From: an uncultured Erysipelotrichaceae bacterium
GTDB taxonomy: Bacteria; Bacillota_I; Bacilli_A; RF39; UBA660
DNA length: 30,796 nt
Assembly (NCBI GenBank): GCA_902783915.1
Contig: CACZSX010000070.1
Span: 1-30,796, forward strand
Direction of reading: 5' to 3'
Position 1 is the stretch's first letter; every line of letters begins with the position of its first letter. The notes below the pieces were generated by a model. The model searched no databases. It was given only the letters and a program-made list of their open reading frames with translations, and was not told the DNA's origin. The position numbers were made by a program, and so were the translations under genes. Positions 7,647-15,160 of the stretch are shown piece after piece.

Positions 7647-8327
7647 ATGAATATCAAAGTAATGAGTTTTAATACTCAACATTTTAAAAATTTTGTTACT
7701 AAAAAAATAGACTATACCTCTATTGTAAATTTAATAAAAAAGTATGAGGTTGATATAATTGGTTTAAATGAAGTATTTGATAGATTTATAGTTAAAGGGC
7801 AAGCAGAAAAGATTGCTAAGAAACTTGGATATTATTGTTATTTTGGTAAGGCCACTAATTTAGCTTTTAGAAATTATGGTAATGCTATTATATCTAAATA
7901 TCCAATATTAAATGCTGAGATAATACATATACCATATTCTATAAGATTAGAAAAAAATTATCAGAAAAGAACAATATTAAAAGCAAATATATTAGTAGAT
8001 GATAAAGTGTTACATGTATATGTAACTCATTTAGGTCTTAATATTGATGAAAAAGAAAATGGTATTGATACAATAGTTAAAAATATTAGTAATAATAGAA
8101 CTATTTTAATGGGCGATTTTAATATGACTCCAGATAATAAAAATATAGATAAAATAAATAATATATTAGTAAATACTGATAAAACTAATAATACATGGCC
8201 GTCTATTGAACCAAAATATAAATTAGATTATATATTTGTAAGTAAAGACTTAAAGTTTTATTTAAGTGATGTATTAAATGAAATTATTTCTGATCACTTA
8301 CCTTGTATAACTCAAATAAAAATATAA
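7647..8327 (+). CDS. Endonuclease/exonuclease/phosphatase (EEP) family protein
   Basis: 226 residues, one of only two protein genes on the plus strand. The DNase I-like fold residues are all present: SFNTQHF (N9), LNEVF (metal ligand E42), VTHLGLN (His), GDFNMTP (Asp and Asn) and the C-terminal SDHLPC (Asp-His pair). There is no signal peptide or membrane segment, so it acts inside the cell. The family cleaves phosphodiester bonds in nucleic acids, lipids or inositol phosphates, and the substrate is not evident. GTGGTGAT precedes the ATG. It converges on the bactofilin-like gene and shares a bidirectional terminator with it. Confidence 0.85.
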   Translation: MNIKVMSFNTQHFKNFVTKKIDYTSIVNLIKKYEVDIIGLNEVFDRFIVKGQAEKIAKKLGYYCYFGKATNLAFRNYGNAIISKYPILNAEIIHIPYSIRLEKNYQKRTILKANILVDDKVLHVYVTHLGLNIDEKENGIDTIVKNISNNRTILMGDFNMTPDNKNIDKINNILVNTDKTNNTWPSIEPKYKLDYIFVSKDLKFYLSDVLNEIISDHLPCITQIKI

Positions 8328-8352
8328 AAAAAGCACTATTTAGTGCTTTTCT
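8326..8352. terminator. Bidirectional terminator between convergent genes
   Basis: AAGCACTA (8331-8338) and TAGTGCTT (8341-8348) pair perfectly with an A-run on the left and a T-run on the right, so it can end transcripts from both sides. The minus-strand stop codon at 8336-8338 lies within the stem. Confidence 0.85.
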
Positions 8353-9421
8353 TTTTATCATCTATATTTCTTATATTTACAATAAATTTATATATAAGAC
8401 CTAATCCAAATAATAATGAAATAAATCCTATTAATCCACCTATATATGGTACATAACATAATAATTTAACTAATACTATACCAATTAATAACGCTATATA
8501 TCTATTATCTTTATTAAATAGTTTATTAGTAATTAGATTGCCTACTACATAATAAGTTAATAAGAATGATAAGTATATTGATATTACATATATTGCTAAT
8601 GTAATAAGTGAAAGTGGTATTAAGAATCTTGTAATAAATGCTAAGATTGAAATTAATGGTACTAATATTAATACTATAATACCAATTCCAGACGTTTTTG
8701 CAATATTACCAAATCCTAATTCAAATGTATCTAATTTTTCTTTTGTTTTAGGTGCTAAATAAAATAATACTAACATAACTAAATAAGCACCAACTAAACT
8801 AAATAAGAAATCTATTGCTTTATCTTTTAATGTATATGTTATATCAATATCTACATTTTTTACTAATTCTTTTGAACCAATAGTAGCTTCATTAAGACCT
8901 ATTACATTTGAATCTTCTCCATAAGATAATTTACCAGTAATAACTGTCTTTTCATTCATAATTATCTCATCAGCCATAATATAAGCATCACCACCAATAG
9001 TTATATCACTTATATCTACTGATGTTGCTCCCATATTTAGATTTCTATTTATATTTGATTTTATTGTAACAGAATTACCTGCTATAAATACATCTCTACC
9101 TATTACTGCATCACTACCTATTGTTATTTGGTTTCCTGCTACAAACATATCCTTTTCTACTTTTTCATTTACATTAACAATGTTACCTGCATAAAAACCA
9201 TATGGTGCACTGCCTTCAAGTGTAACTTCATTACCTGCTACAAATGATATACCATCTACAGTTGCTTTATTAATAACTTTATTACCAGCAGCTAATCTAG
9301 TTGATGAATATTCACCTTCTTGAGTAATAATATTACCAGCTTTTCCATATTCTAAAGCATATGTATTTGTTATCATAAATAATAATAAAAATACACTTAA
9401 TATTTTCAAAATTTTCTTCAT
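8336..9421 (-). CDS. Exported bactofilin-like beta-helix protein with a C-terminal membrane domain
   Basis: 361 residues. A signal peptide (about 1-22, ending TYA|L) is followed by roughly 150 residues of short beta repeats with recurring AGN turns (LAAGNKV, FVAGNEV, FYAGNIV, FVAGNQI, FIAGNSV, then NMGATSV and IMADEI). This is the spacing of a right-handed beta-helix as in polymer-forming bactofilins. Residues about 205-345 contain four or five hydrophobic helices, and the C-terminus is short and Lys-rich. A repeat ectodomain is thus tethered to a multi-span membrane part. It probably polymerises or scaffolds at the outer face; no enzymatic residues are seen. The start at 9421 has TTGGAGGTAA. 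It has its own promoter and ends at a bidirectional terminator. Confidence 0.7.
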   Translation of the reverse strand: MKKILKILSVFLLLFMITNTYALEYGKAGNIITQEGEYSSTRLAAGNKVINKATVDGISFVAGNEVTLEGSAPYGFYAGNIVNVNEKVEKDMFVAGNQITIGSDAVIGRDVFIAGNSVTIKSNINRNLNMGATSVDISDITIGGDAYIMADEIIMNEKTVITGKLSYGEDSNVIGLNEATIGSKELVKNVDIDITYTLKDKAIDFLFSLVGAYLVMLVLFYLAPKTKEKLDTFELGFGNIAKTSGIGIIVLILVPLISILAFITRFLIPLSLITLAIYVISIYLSFLLTYYVVGNLITNKLFNKDNRYIALLIGIVLVKLLCYVPYIGGLIGFISLLFGLGLIYKFIVNIRNIDDKKKSTK

Positions 9422-9438
9422 ATTTTACCTCCAATTAA

Positions 9439-9467
9439 ATAATAAATCTTTTTTAATAATTTTTCAA
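9439..9467 (-). promoter_or_regulatory. Promoter of the bactofilin-like gene
   Basis: Minus-strand TTGAAA (9462-9467), 17-bp spacer, TATTAT (9439-9444). The -35 overlaps the stop codon of the upstream glycosyltransferase gene. Confidence 0.65.
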
Positions 9468-10639
9468 TTATTTTTCTTATTTATTTCACTTATATATAAA
9501 TCATATGTTTCATCAGCTATTTCTTTCCAATGCTTACCTAACATTTTTTTGGCATTTACACTTACTTTTTTTAATAATTTTTTATCATTTATTATTTCTT
9601 TTATTTTATTTTTATATTCAACCACATCAAGTTTAGAAGTAAATCCAGAAACATTGTTTACTACTGTATCTGATGTAACACTACCCTCTATAAATAAACC
9701 TGGGGTTTCATTTACCGCTGCTTCTATTTGTACAAGACTTGAGGCATCAAAAAGTGATGGGAATAGAAATAAATCTGCTCTTGCGTATATAGATGACAAT
9801 AATATTCTATCTGTTAATCTTCCTGTTAAAATTACAGAGTCTTCCATATGATATTTTTTTATTTGAACTTTTAGTTTATTTTCATCTGGTCCAGTCCCTA
9901 CATATAACATTTTAAACTTTATACCATCATCTTTTAATAATTTTAATGAATCAAGTATAAAGAATATATTTTTTATATCTGTTAATCTTCCTACAAATAA
10001 AAATACTAGTTCATTCTTATTTATATCGTATAATTTATTAACTCTTTCTATATTTTTTTCTTTTTCTTTTAATGGTAATAAATCAGTATCATTATATATA
10101 ACTATTGGTTCATATTTATACCCAAAGTCTTTAAATACTTTTACCATTGCGTGATTTATTGCTATACATCTATCTGATTTATTATAAACTTTTATTAATT
10201 TTTTTATTACTTGTTTTACTACTAATTTATTATTAATAATTTTTTTTATTTCAAAATCAAATCTTGTATGCATAGTAGCTATACATGGTATATTTAATTC
10301 ATTTGCTATTTTTAAACCAAGACTTCCAATTGTAAATGGTGAATGTATATGTATTATATCAAAATTCTTTTCTAATAATGTTTTATAATCTTTAGATAAT
10401 TTAGTACATGGTTTACCAACTCTATATTCCATAAACGGAACTTGTATACTACCAATTCTTATGACATCATATGGTCTTGTAAAATCTTCATCAACACTTG
10501 TTGTATAAGGTACTACAACTGTCACATCATTAAACTTTGCTAACATTTTTGCTAAATTATCTATTACTAGAACTACTCCATCTATAGTTGGATAAAAGTT
10601 ATCCATAAATATACCAATCTTTAATCTTTTTTTATTCAT
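9464..10639 (-). CDS. Glycosyltransferase family 4, diacylglycerol glucosyltransferase-like
   Basis: 391 residues with a GT-B layout. The N-terminal GIFMDNFYPTIDGVVLVIDNLA is the signature seen in Acholeplasma/Enterococcus-type diacylglycerol glucosyltransferases. HIHSPFTIG and ATMHTRFDFEIKK follow. The C-terminal nucleotide-sugar site has VFLFVGRLTDIKN and a modified EX7E motif whose first Glu is Asp (DASSLVQIE). The protein is basic and rich in Lys, with no membrane helix, as in monotopic enzymes that sit on the membrane face. Likely role: first glucose transfer onto diacylglycerol, with the enzyme at 6563-7570 adding the second; this pairing is inferred. Its ATG is one base after the HAM1-like stop codon, so translation is probably coupled within the nfnA-nfnB-HAM1 operon. 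Confidence 0.75.
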   Translation of the reverse strand: MNKKRLKIGIFMDNFYPTIDGVVLVIDNLAKMLAKFNDVTVVVPYTTSVDEDFTRPYDVIRIGSIQVPFMEYRVGKPCTKLSKDYKTLLEKNFDIIHIHSPFTIGSLGLKIANELNIPCIATMHTRFDFEIKKIINNKLVVKQVIKKLIKVYNKSDRCIAINHAMVKVFKDFGYKYEPIVIYNDTDLLPLKEKEKNIERVNKLYDINKNELVFLFVGRLTDIKNIFFILDSLKLLKDDGIKFKMLYVGTGPDENKLKVQIKKYHMEDSVILTGRLTDRILLSSIYARADLFLFPSLFDASSLVQIEAAVNETPGLFIEGSVTSDTVVNNVSGFTSKLDVVEYKNKIKEIINDKKLLKKVSVNAKKMLGKHWKEIADETYDLYISEINKKNN

Positions 10640-10640
10640 A

Positions 10641-11231
10641 CTACTTTAAGTTACTAACTATAAAATTGATTACATCGCTTTCATCCTCTTCTATTAATAA
10701 CTTTTCCTCCTCACTAATGTCTACAAAATATTTGTTTAATTTTTTATTGATTGAAATACTATTAAGTGGATACCCAAGATTTCTCTTATCTGTAGGTTTA
10801 TCTACAATATAGAAATCTTCTTTACTCCAAGTATAGGTATATTCTTTATTATTATTAATAAGTGCGATACCATAAATCCATCTTGCTGTAATATTTCCAT
10901 ATTCTTTTGCAAGATTAGAATAATATACAATCATTTCTTCATCACTTAATCTTTTATTATCTACTCTTCTTACATTTGTTCCAGGTTGTTTATTATCAGG
11001 AATATTATCAAAATATAATGTATCATCCATTGCAATAGTTGGTACATTCGTTTTAGAATAATATGCTCTTGCTTTTATTAAAGCATTTTCTATTGCATTT
11101 TTACCATCTTCCTCAATGTCTAAATCAATATCTATATCTTTTAATGATATTAATTCTATATTATGTTTTAATAATTTTGACTTAAATCTATTTACTTTAG
11201 ATAAGTTTGTTGTTGCAAAAAGTAATTTCAT
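10641..11231 (-). CDS. HAM1/RdgB-like NTP pyrophosphatase, divergent
   Basis: 196 residues, the usual length for the ITPase/HAM1 family, which hydrolyses non-canonical purine triphosphates (dITP, XTP) to monophosphates. N-terminal LLFATTNLSKVNRFK matches the family's (A)TxNxxKxxE strand. EDGKNAIENALIKA and AMDDTLYFD match the central ENA..KA and DD metal site. The later motifs are weak: the GYDP-like segment reads LGYPLNS and the usual C-terminal Ser-His-Arg is missing, so the substrate may differ from RdgB. Its ATG overlaps the upstream nfnB-like stop (ATGA), showing translational coupling. Confidence 0.7.
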   Translation of the reverse strand: MKLLFATTNLSKVNRFKSKLLKHNIELISLKDIDIDLDIEEDGKNAIENALIKARAYYSKTNVPTIAMDDTLYFDNIPDNKQPGTNVRRVDNKRLSDEEMIVYYSNLAKEYGNITARWIYGIALINNNKEYTYTWSKEDFYIVDKPTDKRNLGYPLNSISINKKLNKYFVDISEEEKLLIEEDESDVINFIVSNLK

Positions 11232-12571
11232 TCTTCCATTATCCTTTTTGCAGCTTTTTTACCCGCTTCCATTGCAAGTATTACTGTAGCAGAACCAGTT
11301 ACAGCATCTCCTCCTGCATATACGTTATTTAAAGATGTTTTTAATTCTTCTACTACTATTAAACCTTTATCATTAATTTCTATATTACTATGTTTTACTG
11401 CTTCATGATTTGGACTTGTACCAAGAGCCATAACAACCATATCACAATCTACTGTATGTTCACTACCTACAATCTCATTTACACTTCTTCTTCCATCTAT
11501 TACTTCTGATAGTTCCATATCTACTACTTCCATACCTATTACATTATTATTTTCATCTAATAATATCCTTTTTGGATTACTAAGTAAATCAAATATTATT
11601 CCTTCTTCTTTGGCATGTTCTATTTCTACTTTTCTTGCTGGCAACTCTTCTTCACTTCTTCTATACATAAGATGAGCTTCTATTCCTAGTCTTTTTAATG
11701 ATCTTACTGCATCCATAGCAACATTACCACCGCCAATAACATATGCTTTTTTTGAACTTTTTATTGGTGTTTTACTATCTCTCTTATATGCTTTCATTAG
11801 ATTAATTCTTGTAAGTATTTCATTTGCAGAAAACACCTCATTGCCTTCTTCACCAGGTATGTTCATAAATTTAGGTAATCCTGCTCCCTGCGCAAGAAAT
11901 ACATAATCATATTCTTTTTGCAAATCACTAATAGTTATTGCATTACCTACTGGTACGTCAGTCTTAATTTCTACACCCAAATTTATTAAACTATCTATTT
12001 CTTTTTTTACTATCTCTTTTGGTAATCTAAACTCTGGTATACCATAAGTAAGTACTCCACCTGCTTCATGTAATACTTCATAAATGGTTACAGAATATCC
12101 ATTTTTTGCTAATTCCCCTGCACATGTAAGACCTGCTGGTCCACTACCAACTATAGCTATTTTCTTGTTGCTTTTTTCTATATTTAATACACTAGTATAA
12201 TTGTTTTTCAAAGCATAATCAGCAACATATCTTTCTAATGCCCCTATTGCTATAGCTTCTCCTTTAATTCCTTTTACACACATTCCCTCACATTGCTTCT
12301 CTTGTGGGCATACTCTTCCACATACTGCAGGAAGCGATGATGAATTTTTAATTATTTCATATGCTTTTTCTATATTACCTTCTTTTATTTCTTTAATAAA
12401 TTTAGGTATTTCAATATTTACAGGGCACCCTTTTACACATCTTGGACTAGCACATTGTAAACATCTATTTGCTTCAGTTAATGCTTCAGAACTATTAAAT
12501 CCAAGTTCTACTTCATCAAAATTATTTATTCTATCACTTGGAGATTGCATTCTCATTTTAGTTTTTTTCAT
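11228..12571 (-). CDS. NfnB/GltD-like NADPH-dependent flavoprotein oxidoreductase
   Basis: 447 residues. The N-terminal domain has two cysteine groups for [4Fe-4S] clusters: C37, C40, C45, C49 (CLQCASPRCVKGC) and a second set about 50 residues later (VCGRVCPQEKQCEGMC). The FAD site is AIVGSGPAGLTCAGELA near 139. The NAD(P) site is AYVIGGGNVAMDAVRSL near 270. The C-terminal GGDAVTGSATVILAMEAGK closes the FAD domain. This is the architecture of glutamate synthase small subunit, SudA and NfnB. No large GltB subunit is near. It directly follows an NfnA-like partner with a 14-base overlap, so an NADH-dependent ferredoxin:NADP+ oxidoreductase (Nfn, electron-bifurcating) is the best reading, and sulfide dehydrogenase SudAB the main alternative. 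AGGTG supports the start at 12571. Confidence 0.82.
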   Translation of the reverse strand: MKKTKMRMQSPSDRINNFDEVELGFNSSEALTEANRCLQCASPRCVKGCPVNIEIPKFIKEIKEGNIEKAYEIIKNSSSLPAVCGRVCPQEKQCEGMCVKGIKGEAIAIGALERYVADYALKNNYTSVLNIEKSNKKIAIVGSGPAGLTCAGELAKNGYSVTIYEVLHEAGGVLTYGIPEFRLPKEIVKKEIDSLINLGVEIKTDVPVGNAITISDLQKEYDYVFLAQGAGLPKFMNIPGEEGNEVFSANEILTRINLMKAYKRDSKTPIKSSKKAYVIGGGNVAMDAVRSLKRLGIEAHLMYRRSEEELPARKVEIEHAKEEGIIFDLLSNPKRILLDENNNVIGMEVVDMELSEVIDGRRSVNEIVGSEHTVDCDMVVMALGTSPNHEAVKHSNIEINDKGLIVVEELKTSLNNVYAGGDAVTGSATVILAMEAGKKAAKRIMEE

Positions 12572-13400
12572 TCAAAAGCACCTCCATTTGATCAAACTTA
12601 TTTTTTTCTTCTTCTTTATAAGTATTCATTCTTTTTAATGCACTATCAAAATCCACCTTATGGCCATCAAATTCAGGCCCATGTATACATGCAAATTTTG
12701 GTTTACCATCTATTAAACATCTACATGCTCCACACATACCACTACCATCTACCATTATAGGATTCATACTTACTATTGTTTTAAGGTTATACTTTTTTGT
12801 TAAGATGCATACATTTTTCATCATTATAACAGGTCCAATGGCTACACATATATCATATTTATTAACATTTCTTTCTAATATATTTGTTACAAATCCTTTT
12901 TCCCCAAAACTACCGTCATCAGTAGTATATTCTACATTACTACATACTTCTTCTATTTTATCTTTTATAATCATTAAATCTTTATTTCTACATCCATAGA
13001 TTACATCTACATTTATTCCATGTTCTTTTAAATATTTAACTTGGGGATATACAGGTGCAATTCCAACACCACCACCCACATATACAATTCTTTTATCTTT
13101 ATAATCTTCTACATTAGTGCATATTTCACTAGGCACACCTAACGGACCAGTTACACTATAAATAGAGTCTGTCACATATGAAAGTTCTAACGTAGATGCT
13201 CCTACTACTTGATATATTAAATATAATAATCCTTTTTCTTTATCACAATCATATATTGTTAATGGTATTTTTTCACTATCGGATTTTGCCATTACTATTG
13301 CAAATTGTCCAGGTATAAATTTTTTAACTACCATAGGCGCTTCTACTAACATTTCAAATGAATTAGTATTTATTCTTTTATTATATATTACCTTGTACAT
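12558..13400 (-). CDS. NfnA/SudB-like FAD/NAD-binding, [2Fe-2S] subunit
   Basis: 280 residues, ferredoxin-reductase fold. The FAD domain lies at about 1-95 (PGQFAIVMAK, IPLTIYD). The NAD(H) domain starts IVYVGGGVGIAPVYPQVKYL near 111. The C-terminal cluster motif is DGSGMCGACRC...FACIHGPEFDGH, the arrangement of NfnA, SudB and PyrK-type proteins, where three Cys and one Asp hold the [2Fe-2S]. With the overlapping NfnB-like gene it should form a cytosolic heterodimer exchanging electrons between NADH, ferredoxin and NADPH. No dihydroorotate dehydrogenase gene is nearby, which argues against PyrK. The start at 13400 has TTGGTGAT, and a minus-strand TATAAT at 13411-13416 may be its -10. Confidence 0.82.
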   Translation of the reverse strand: MYKVIYNKRINTNSFEMLVEAPMVVKKFIPGQFAIVMAKSDSEKIPLTIYDCDKEKGLLYLIYQVVGASTLELSYVTDSIYSVTGPLGVPSEICTNVEDYKDKRIVYVGGGVGIAPVYPQVKYLKEHGINVDVIYGCRNKDLMIIKDKIEEVCSNVEYTTDDGSFGEKGFVTNILERNVNKYDICVAIGPVIMMKNVCILTKKYNLKTIVSMNPIMVDGSGMCGACRCLIDGKPKFACIHGPEFDGHKVDFDSALKRMNTYKEEEKNKFDQMEVLLNEKN

Positions 13401-13425
13401 ACTATCACCAATTATATTTTATCAC

Positions 13426-13449
13426 AAAAAAAGTAGATTTCTCTACTTT
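13426..13449 (-). terminator. Terminator of the GlsB/YeaQ-like gene
   Basis: Minus-strand AAAGTAGA-GAAA-TCTACTTT (13430-13449), a stable GNRA-type loop, followed by TTTT. The stop codon overlaps the 5' arm. Confidence 0.85.
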
Positions 13450-13684
13450 ATTTGAATAATAAATTAACTACAAATATTACTAGCATAGCGCCTATTAAAG
13501 ATGTAATTATTGTACCTACATAACCTGCAAATGAAATTCCTAAAAGTCCAAGTACATATCCTCCTACAAAACCACCAATGATACCAAGGATTATATTCCT
13601 AATTAATCCTCCTTTGTGACCCATAAGTGTATTGGCAAGCCATCCTGCTATTGCTCCCAATAGTAATGAAATAACAATTTCCAT
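13448..13684 (-). CDS. GlsB/YeaQ/YmgE-family small membrane protein
   Basis: 78 residues with three hydrophobic segments (about 2-20, 28-48 and 52-76) and the glycine-rich pattern of the transglycosylase-associated/GlsB family: LLGAIAGWLANTLMGHKGG, then NIILGIIGGFVGGYVLGLLG. The family is linked to general envelope stress in Firmicutes and enterobacteria; the molecular function is not settled. AGGAGGTAAAAT precedes the ATG. A TATAAA -10-like box lies about 25 nt upstream. It is followed by its own terminator, so it is probably a single-gene unit. Confidence 0.88.
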   Translation of the reverse strand: MEIVISLLLGAIAGWLANTLMGHKGGLIRNIILGIIGGFVGGYVLGLLGISFAGYVGTIITSLIGAMLVIFVVNLLFK

Positions 13685-13737
13685 ATTTTACCTCCTAATA
13701 TATTTATACCATATTTTATTATTAAAGTACATAATTA

Positions 13738-14244
13738 TTACTTGGCATTTTTAATTCTATTAAAAGGAAATATAACTATACTTGTATATCCTTTTATATC
13801 TTTTTTATCTATTAATCCAATTATTCTACTATCCTTTGATATAGGTCTATTATCTCCAAGCACTAGATATTTATTATCTGGTATTTTATTCTCTCCTAAC
13901 ATTTCTAATACAAAGTCTTCTGTTTCTCTTCTATTAAAAGGTTCTTCTAATAATTTATGATTAATATATAATTTATCATTACTATATTCTACATGTTCTC
14001 CAGGTAATCCTATTACTCTTTTTATAATCTTTTCATTATCACTTTTTATTACTACAATATCAAACCTATTCAACCCATTTATTGAATATCCAATTTTATT
14101 AAGTATCATTATATCACCATCTTTTAAAGTAGGAACCATAGATGCCCCTGTTACTCTTATTGGCGAAAATAAAAATGTTCTAAATAAAATCACTGCTACT
14201 ATAATAACTGCATATTCAATTATATCTTTTATTTTTTTATTCAT
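13738..14244 (-). CDS. lepB: Signal peptidase I
   Basis: 168 residues from ATG 14242-14244. A TTG four codons upstream is less likely because it has no ribosome binding site. There is one N-terminal membrane helix (about 10-27). The catalytic Ser is S35 in GASMVPTLKDGD (box B) and the general base Lys is K75 in IIKRVIGLPGE (box D). Box E is GDNRPISKDSR near the C-terminus. It cleaves signal peptides of exported proteins such as those at 1199, 3675 and 8336, with its catalytic domain outside the membrane. It follows rplS; the hairpin of the rplS terminator ends only about 10 nt before the start codon, leaving no room for a promoter. Confidence 0.95.
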   Translation of the reverse strand: MNKKIKDIIEYAVIIVAVILFRTFLFSPIRVTGASMVPTLKDGDIMILNKIGYSINGLNRFDIVVIKSDNEKIIKRVIGLPGEHVEYSNDKLYINHKLLEEPFNRRETEDFVLEMLGENKIPDNKYLVLGDNRPISKDSRIIGLIDKKDIKGYTSIVIFPFNRIKNAK

Positions 14245-14253
14245 ACCTATTAC

Positions 14254-14278
14254 CAAAAATAAGGCATAAAGCCTTATT
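14254..14278 (-). terminator. Terminator (possibly leaky) between rplS and lepB
   Basis: Minus-strand AATAAGGC-TTTAT-GCCTTATT (14258-14278) followed by TTT. It begins at the rplS stop codon and ends about 10 nt from the lepB start. Confidence 0.8.
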
Positions 14279-14615
14279 AATTTCTTTCTTTTAATTTAAA
14301 TTGTCCAACTAAACTTCTTGAATAATATAATTTAGCTCTTCTTGCTAATCCTTTTCTAGTTACAGTTATACCTGCAATCTTTGGTGAATTAACTGGGAAT
14401 GTTCTTTCAACACCAATACCACTAGATTTCTTTCTAACAGTAAATGTTTCTGAAACTCCAGAATTCTTACGAGATATTACGATTCCTTCAAAAGCTTGGA
14501 TTCTTTCTCTTTTACCTTCAATAATCTTAACATCTACTCTTACAGTGTCACCAACTCTAAACTCAGGTAAATCTTTTCTAATTTGTTTAGCAGTTATCTT
14601 ATCGATAATATTCAT
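14277..14615 (-). CDS. rplS: 50S ribosomal protein L19
   Basis: 112 residues from ATG 14613-14615, chosen over an upstream ATG at 14630 because GGAG is correctly spaced and L19 proteins start near this point. Hallmarks: DLPEFRVGDTVRVDVKIIEG, RIQAFEGIVISRK, FTVRKKSSGIGVERTFPVNSP and the RRAKLYYSR region at the end. L19 sits at the 30S-50S interface. The conserved rimM-trmD-rplS order is kept, although two unknown genes intervene. rplS has its own promoter and a structured leader. Confidence 0.97.
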   Translation of the reverse strand: MNIIDKITAKQIRKDLPEFRVGDTVRVDVKIIEGKRERIQAFEGIVISRKNSGVSETFTVRKKSSGIGVERTFPVNSPKIAGITVTRKGLARRAKLYYSRSLVGQFKLKERN

Positions 14616-14638
14616 AATGTCACACTCCATTTCTTATA

Positions 14639-14668
14639 TTAATCATATACAAAAGTACATCGGATTAA
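14639..14668 (-). promoter_or_regulatory. Leader hairpin of rplS (candidate L19 autoregulatory leader)
   Basis: In the roughly 62-nt leader, minus-strand TTAATC (14663-14668) pairs with GATTAA (14639-14644), and inside it ATGTAC pairs with GTATAT around a TTTT loop, with a two-base CG bulge on the 5' side. Low-GC Gram-positives are known to carry an L19 leader RNA in this position. Identity with that family is inferred from place and shape only. Confidence 0.55.
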
Positions 14669-14684
14669 CAATTTCACGTGTTTA

Positions 14685-14713
14685 ATAATAACATAAAAGT
14701 ATATAATTTGCAA
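14685..14713 (-). promoter_or_regulatory. Promoter of rplS
   Basis: Minus-strand TTGCAA (14708-14713), 17-bp spacer, TATTAT (14685-14690). The -35 directly follows the stop codon of the upstream gene. Confidence 0.75.
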
Positions 14714-15160
14714 CTATTTTTGCTTTCTTTTCTCAATTCCTGTTAGTAATACTTCACAATAACCTGCAACTAGTTCTTCAATTGTCAATCTTTCCCTTGT
14801 AAGTTTACTAGATTCTATACTCCATCTTTTTAAATATTCTAATTTTTCTTTTAAGTCATTAAGAGTTATTTCTCTATCAGCTTTTAATCTATTTTTCGTT
14901 TTTGATATTATTTGCTCTTCAAAATTTGGTATTTCTAATCCCTCTCCTAACAATACCATTTCTCTAGGAGTATATAATATTTCATAAATAGTTAATGCTT
15001 TACCTACATATTCATCTTCTGTTAATTCATCGTGCATAAGTGATGAATATACATCTAAATCACGAAGTTCCATGCTTACTAATTCTTTTAAAAATTTATA
15101 TGCATATTCATTATTTACTTGATCTGGTATTTCTATTTTTTTCTTTCTTTCAATTATCAT
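14714..15160 (-). CDS. Unknown 148-residue helical protein in the trmD operon
   Basis: The start is ATG 15158-15160, 8 nt after GGAGGAG; a TTG six bases upstream is too close to that site. The product is charged, mostly helical by composition and soluble, with no Cys cluster, signal peptide or membrane segment. Phrases such as AYKFLKELVSMELRDLDVYSSL and LTRERLTIEELVAGYCEVLLTG mark amphipathic helices. It overlaps the upstream unknown gene by 11 nt, so the two are translationally coupled and probably act together. It ends immediately before the rplS promoter. I do not recognise the family. Confidence 0.7.
   Translation of the reverse strand: MIIERKKKIEIPDQVNNEYAYKFLKELVSMELRDLDVYSSLMHDELTEDEYVGKALTIYEILYTPREMVLLGEGLEIPNFEEQIISKTKNRLKADREITLNDLKEKLEYLKRWSIESSKLTRERLTIEELVAGYCEVLLTGIEKRKQK

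Noticed and set aside
7571..7657. A longer N-terminus for the glycosyltransferase at 6563
   Set aside because: It has no ribosome binding site and would cover the promoter and start of the divergent gene. The internal ATG at 7570 has a good site and the family N-terminus.
11228..12571. Glutamate synthase small subunit (GltD)
   Set aside because: The fold fits, but there is no large subunit and the gene is coupled to an NfnA-like partner, so an Nfn or Sud role is preferred.
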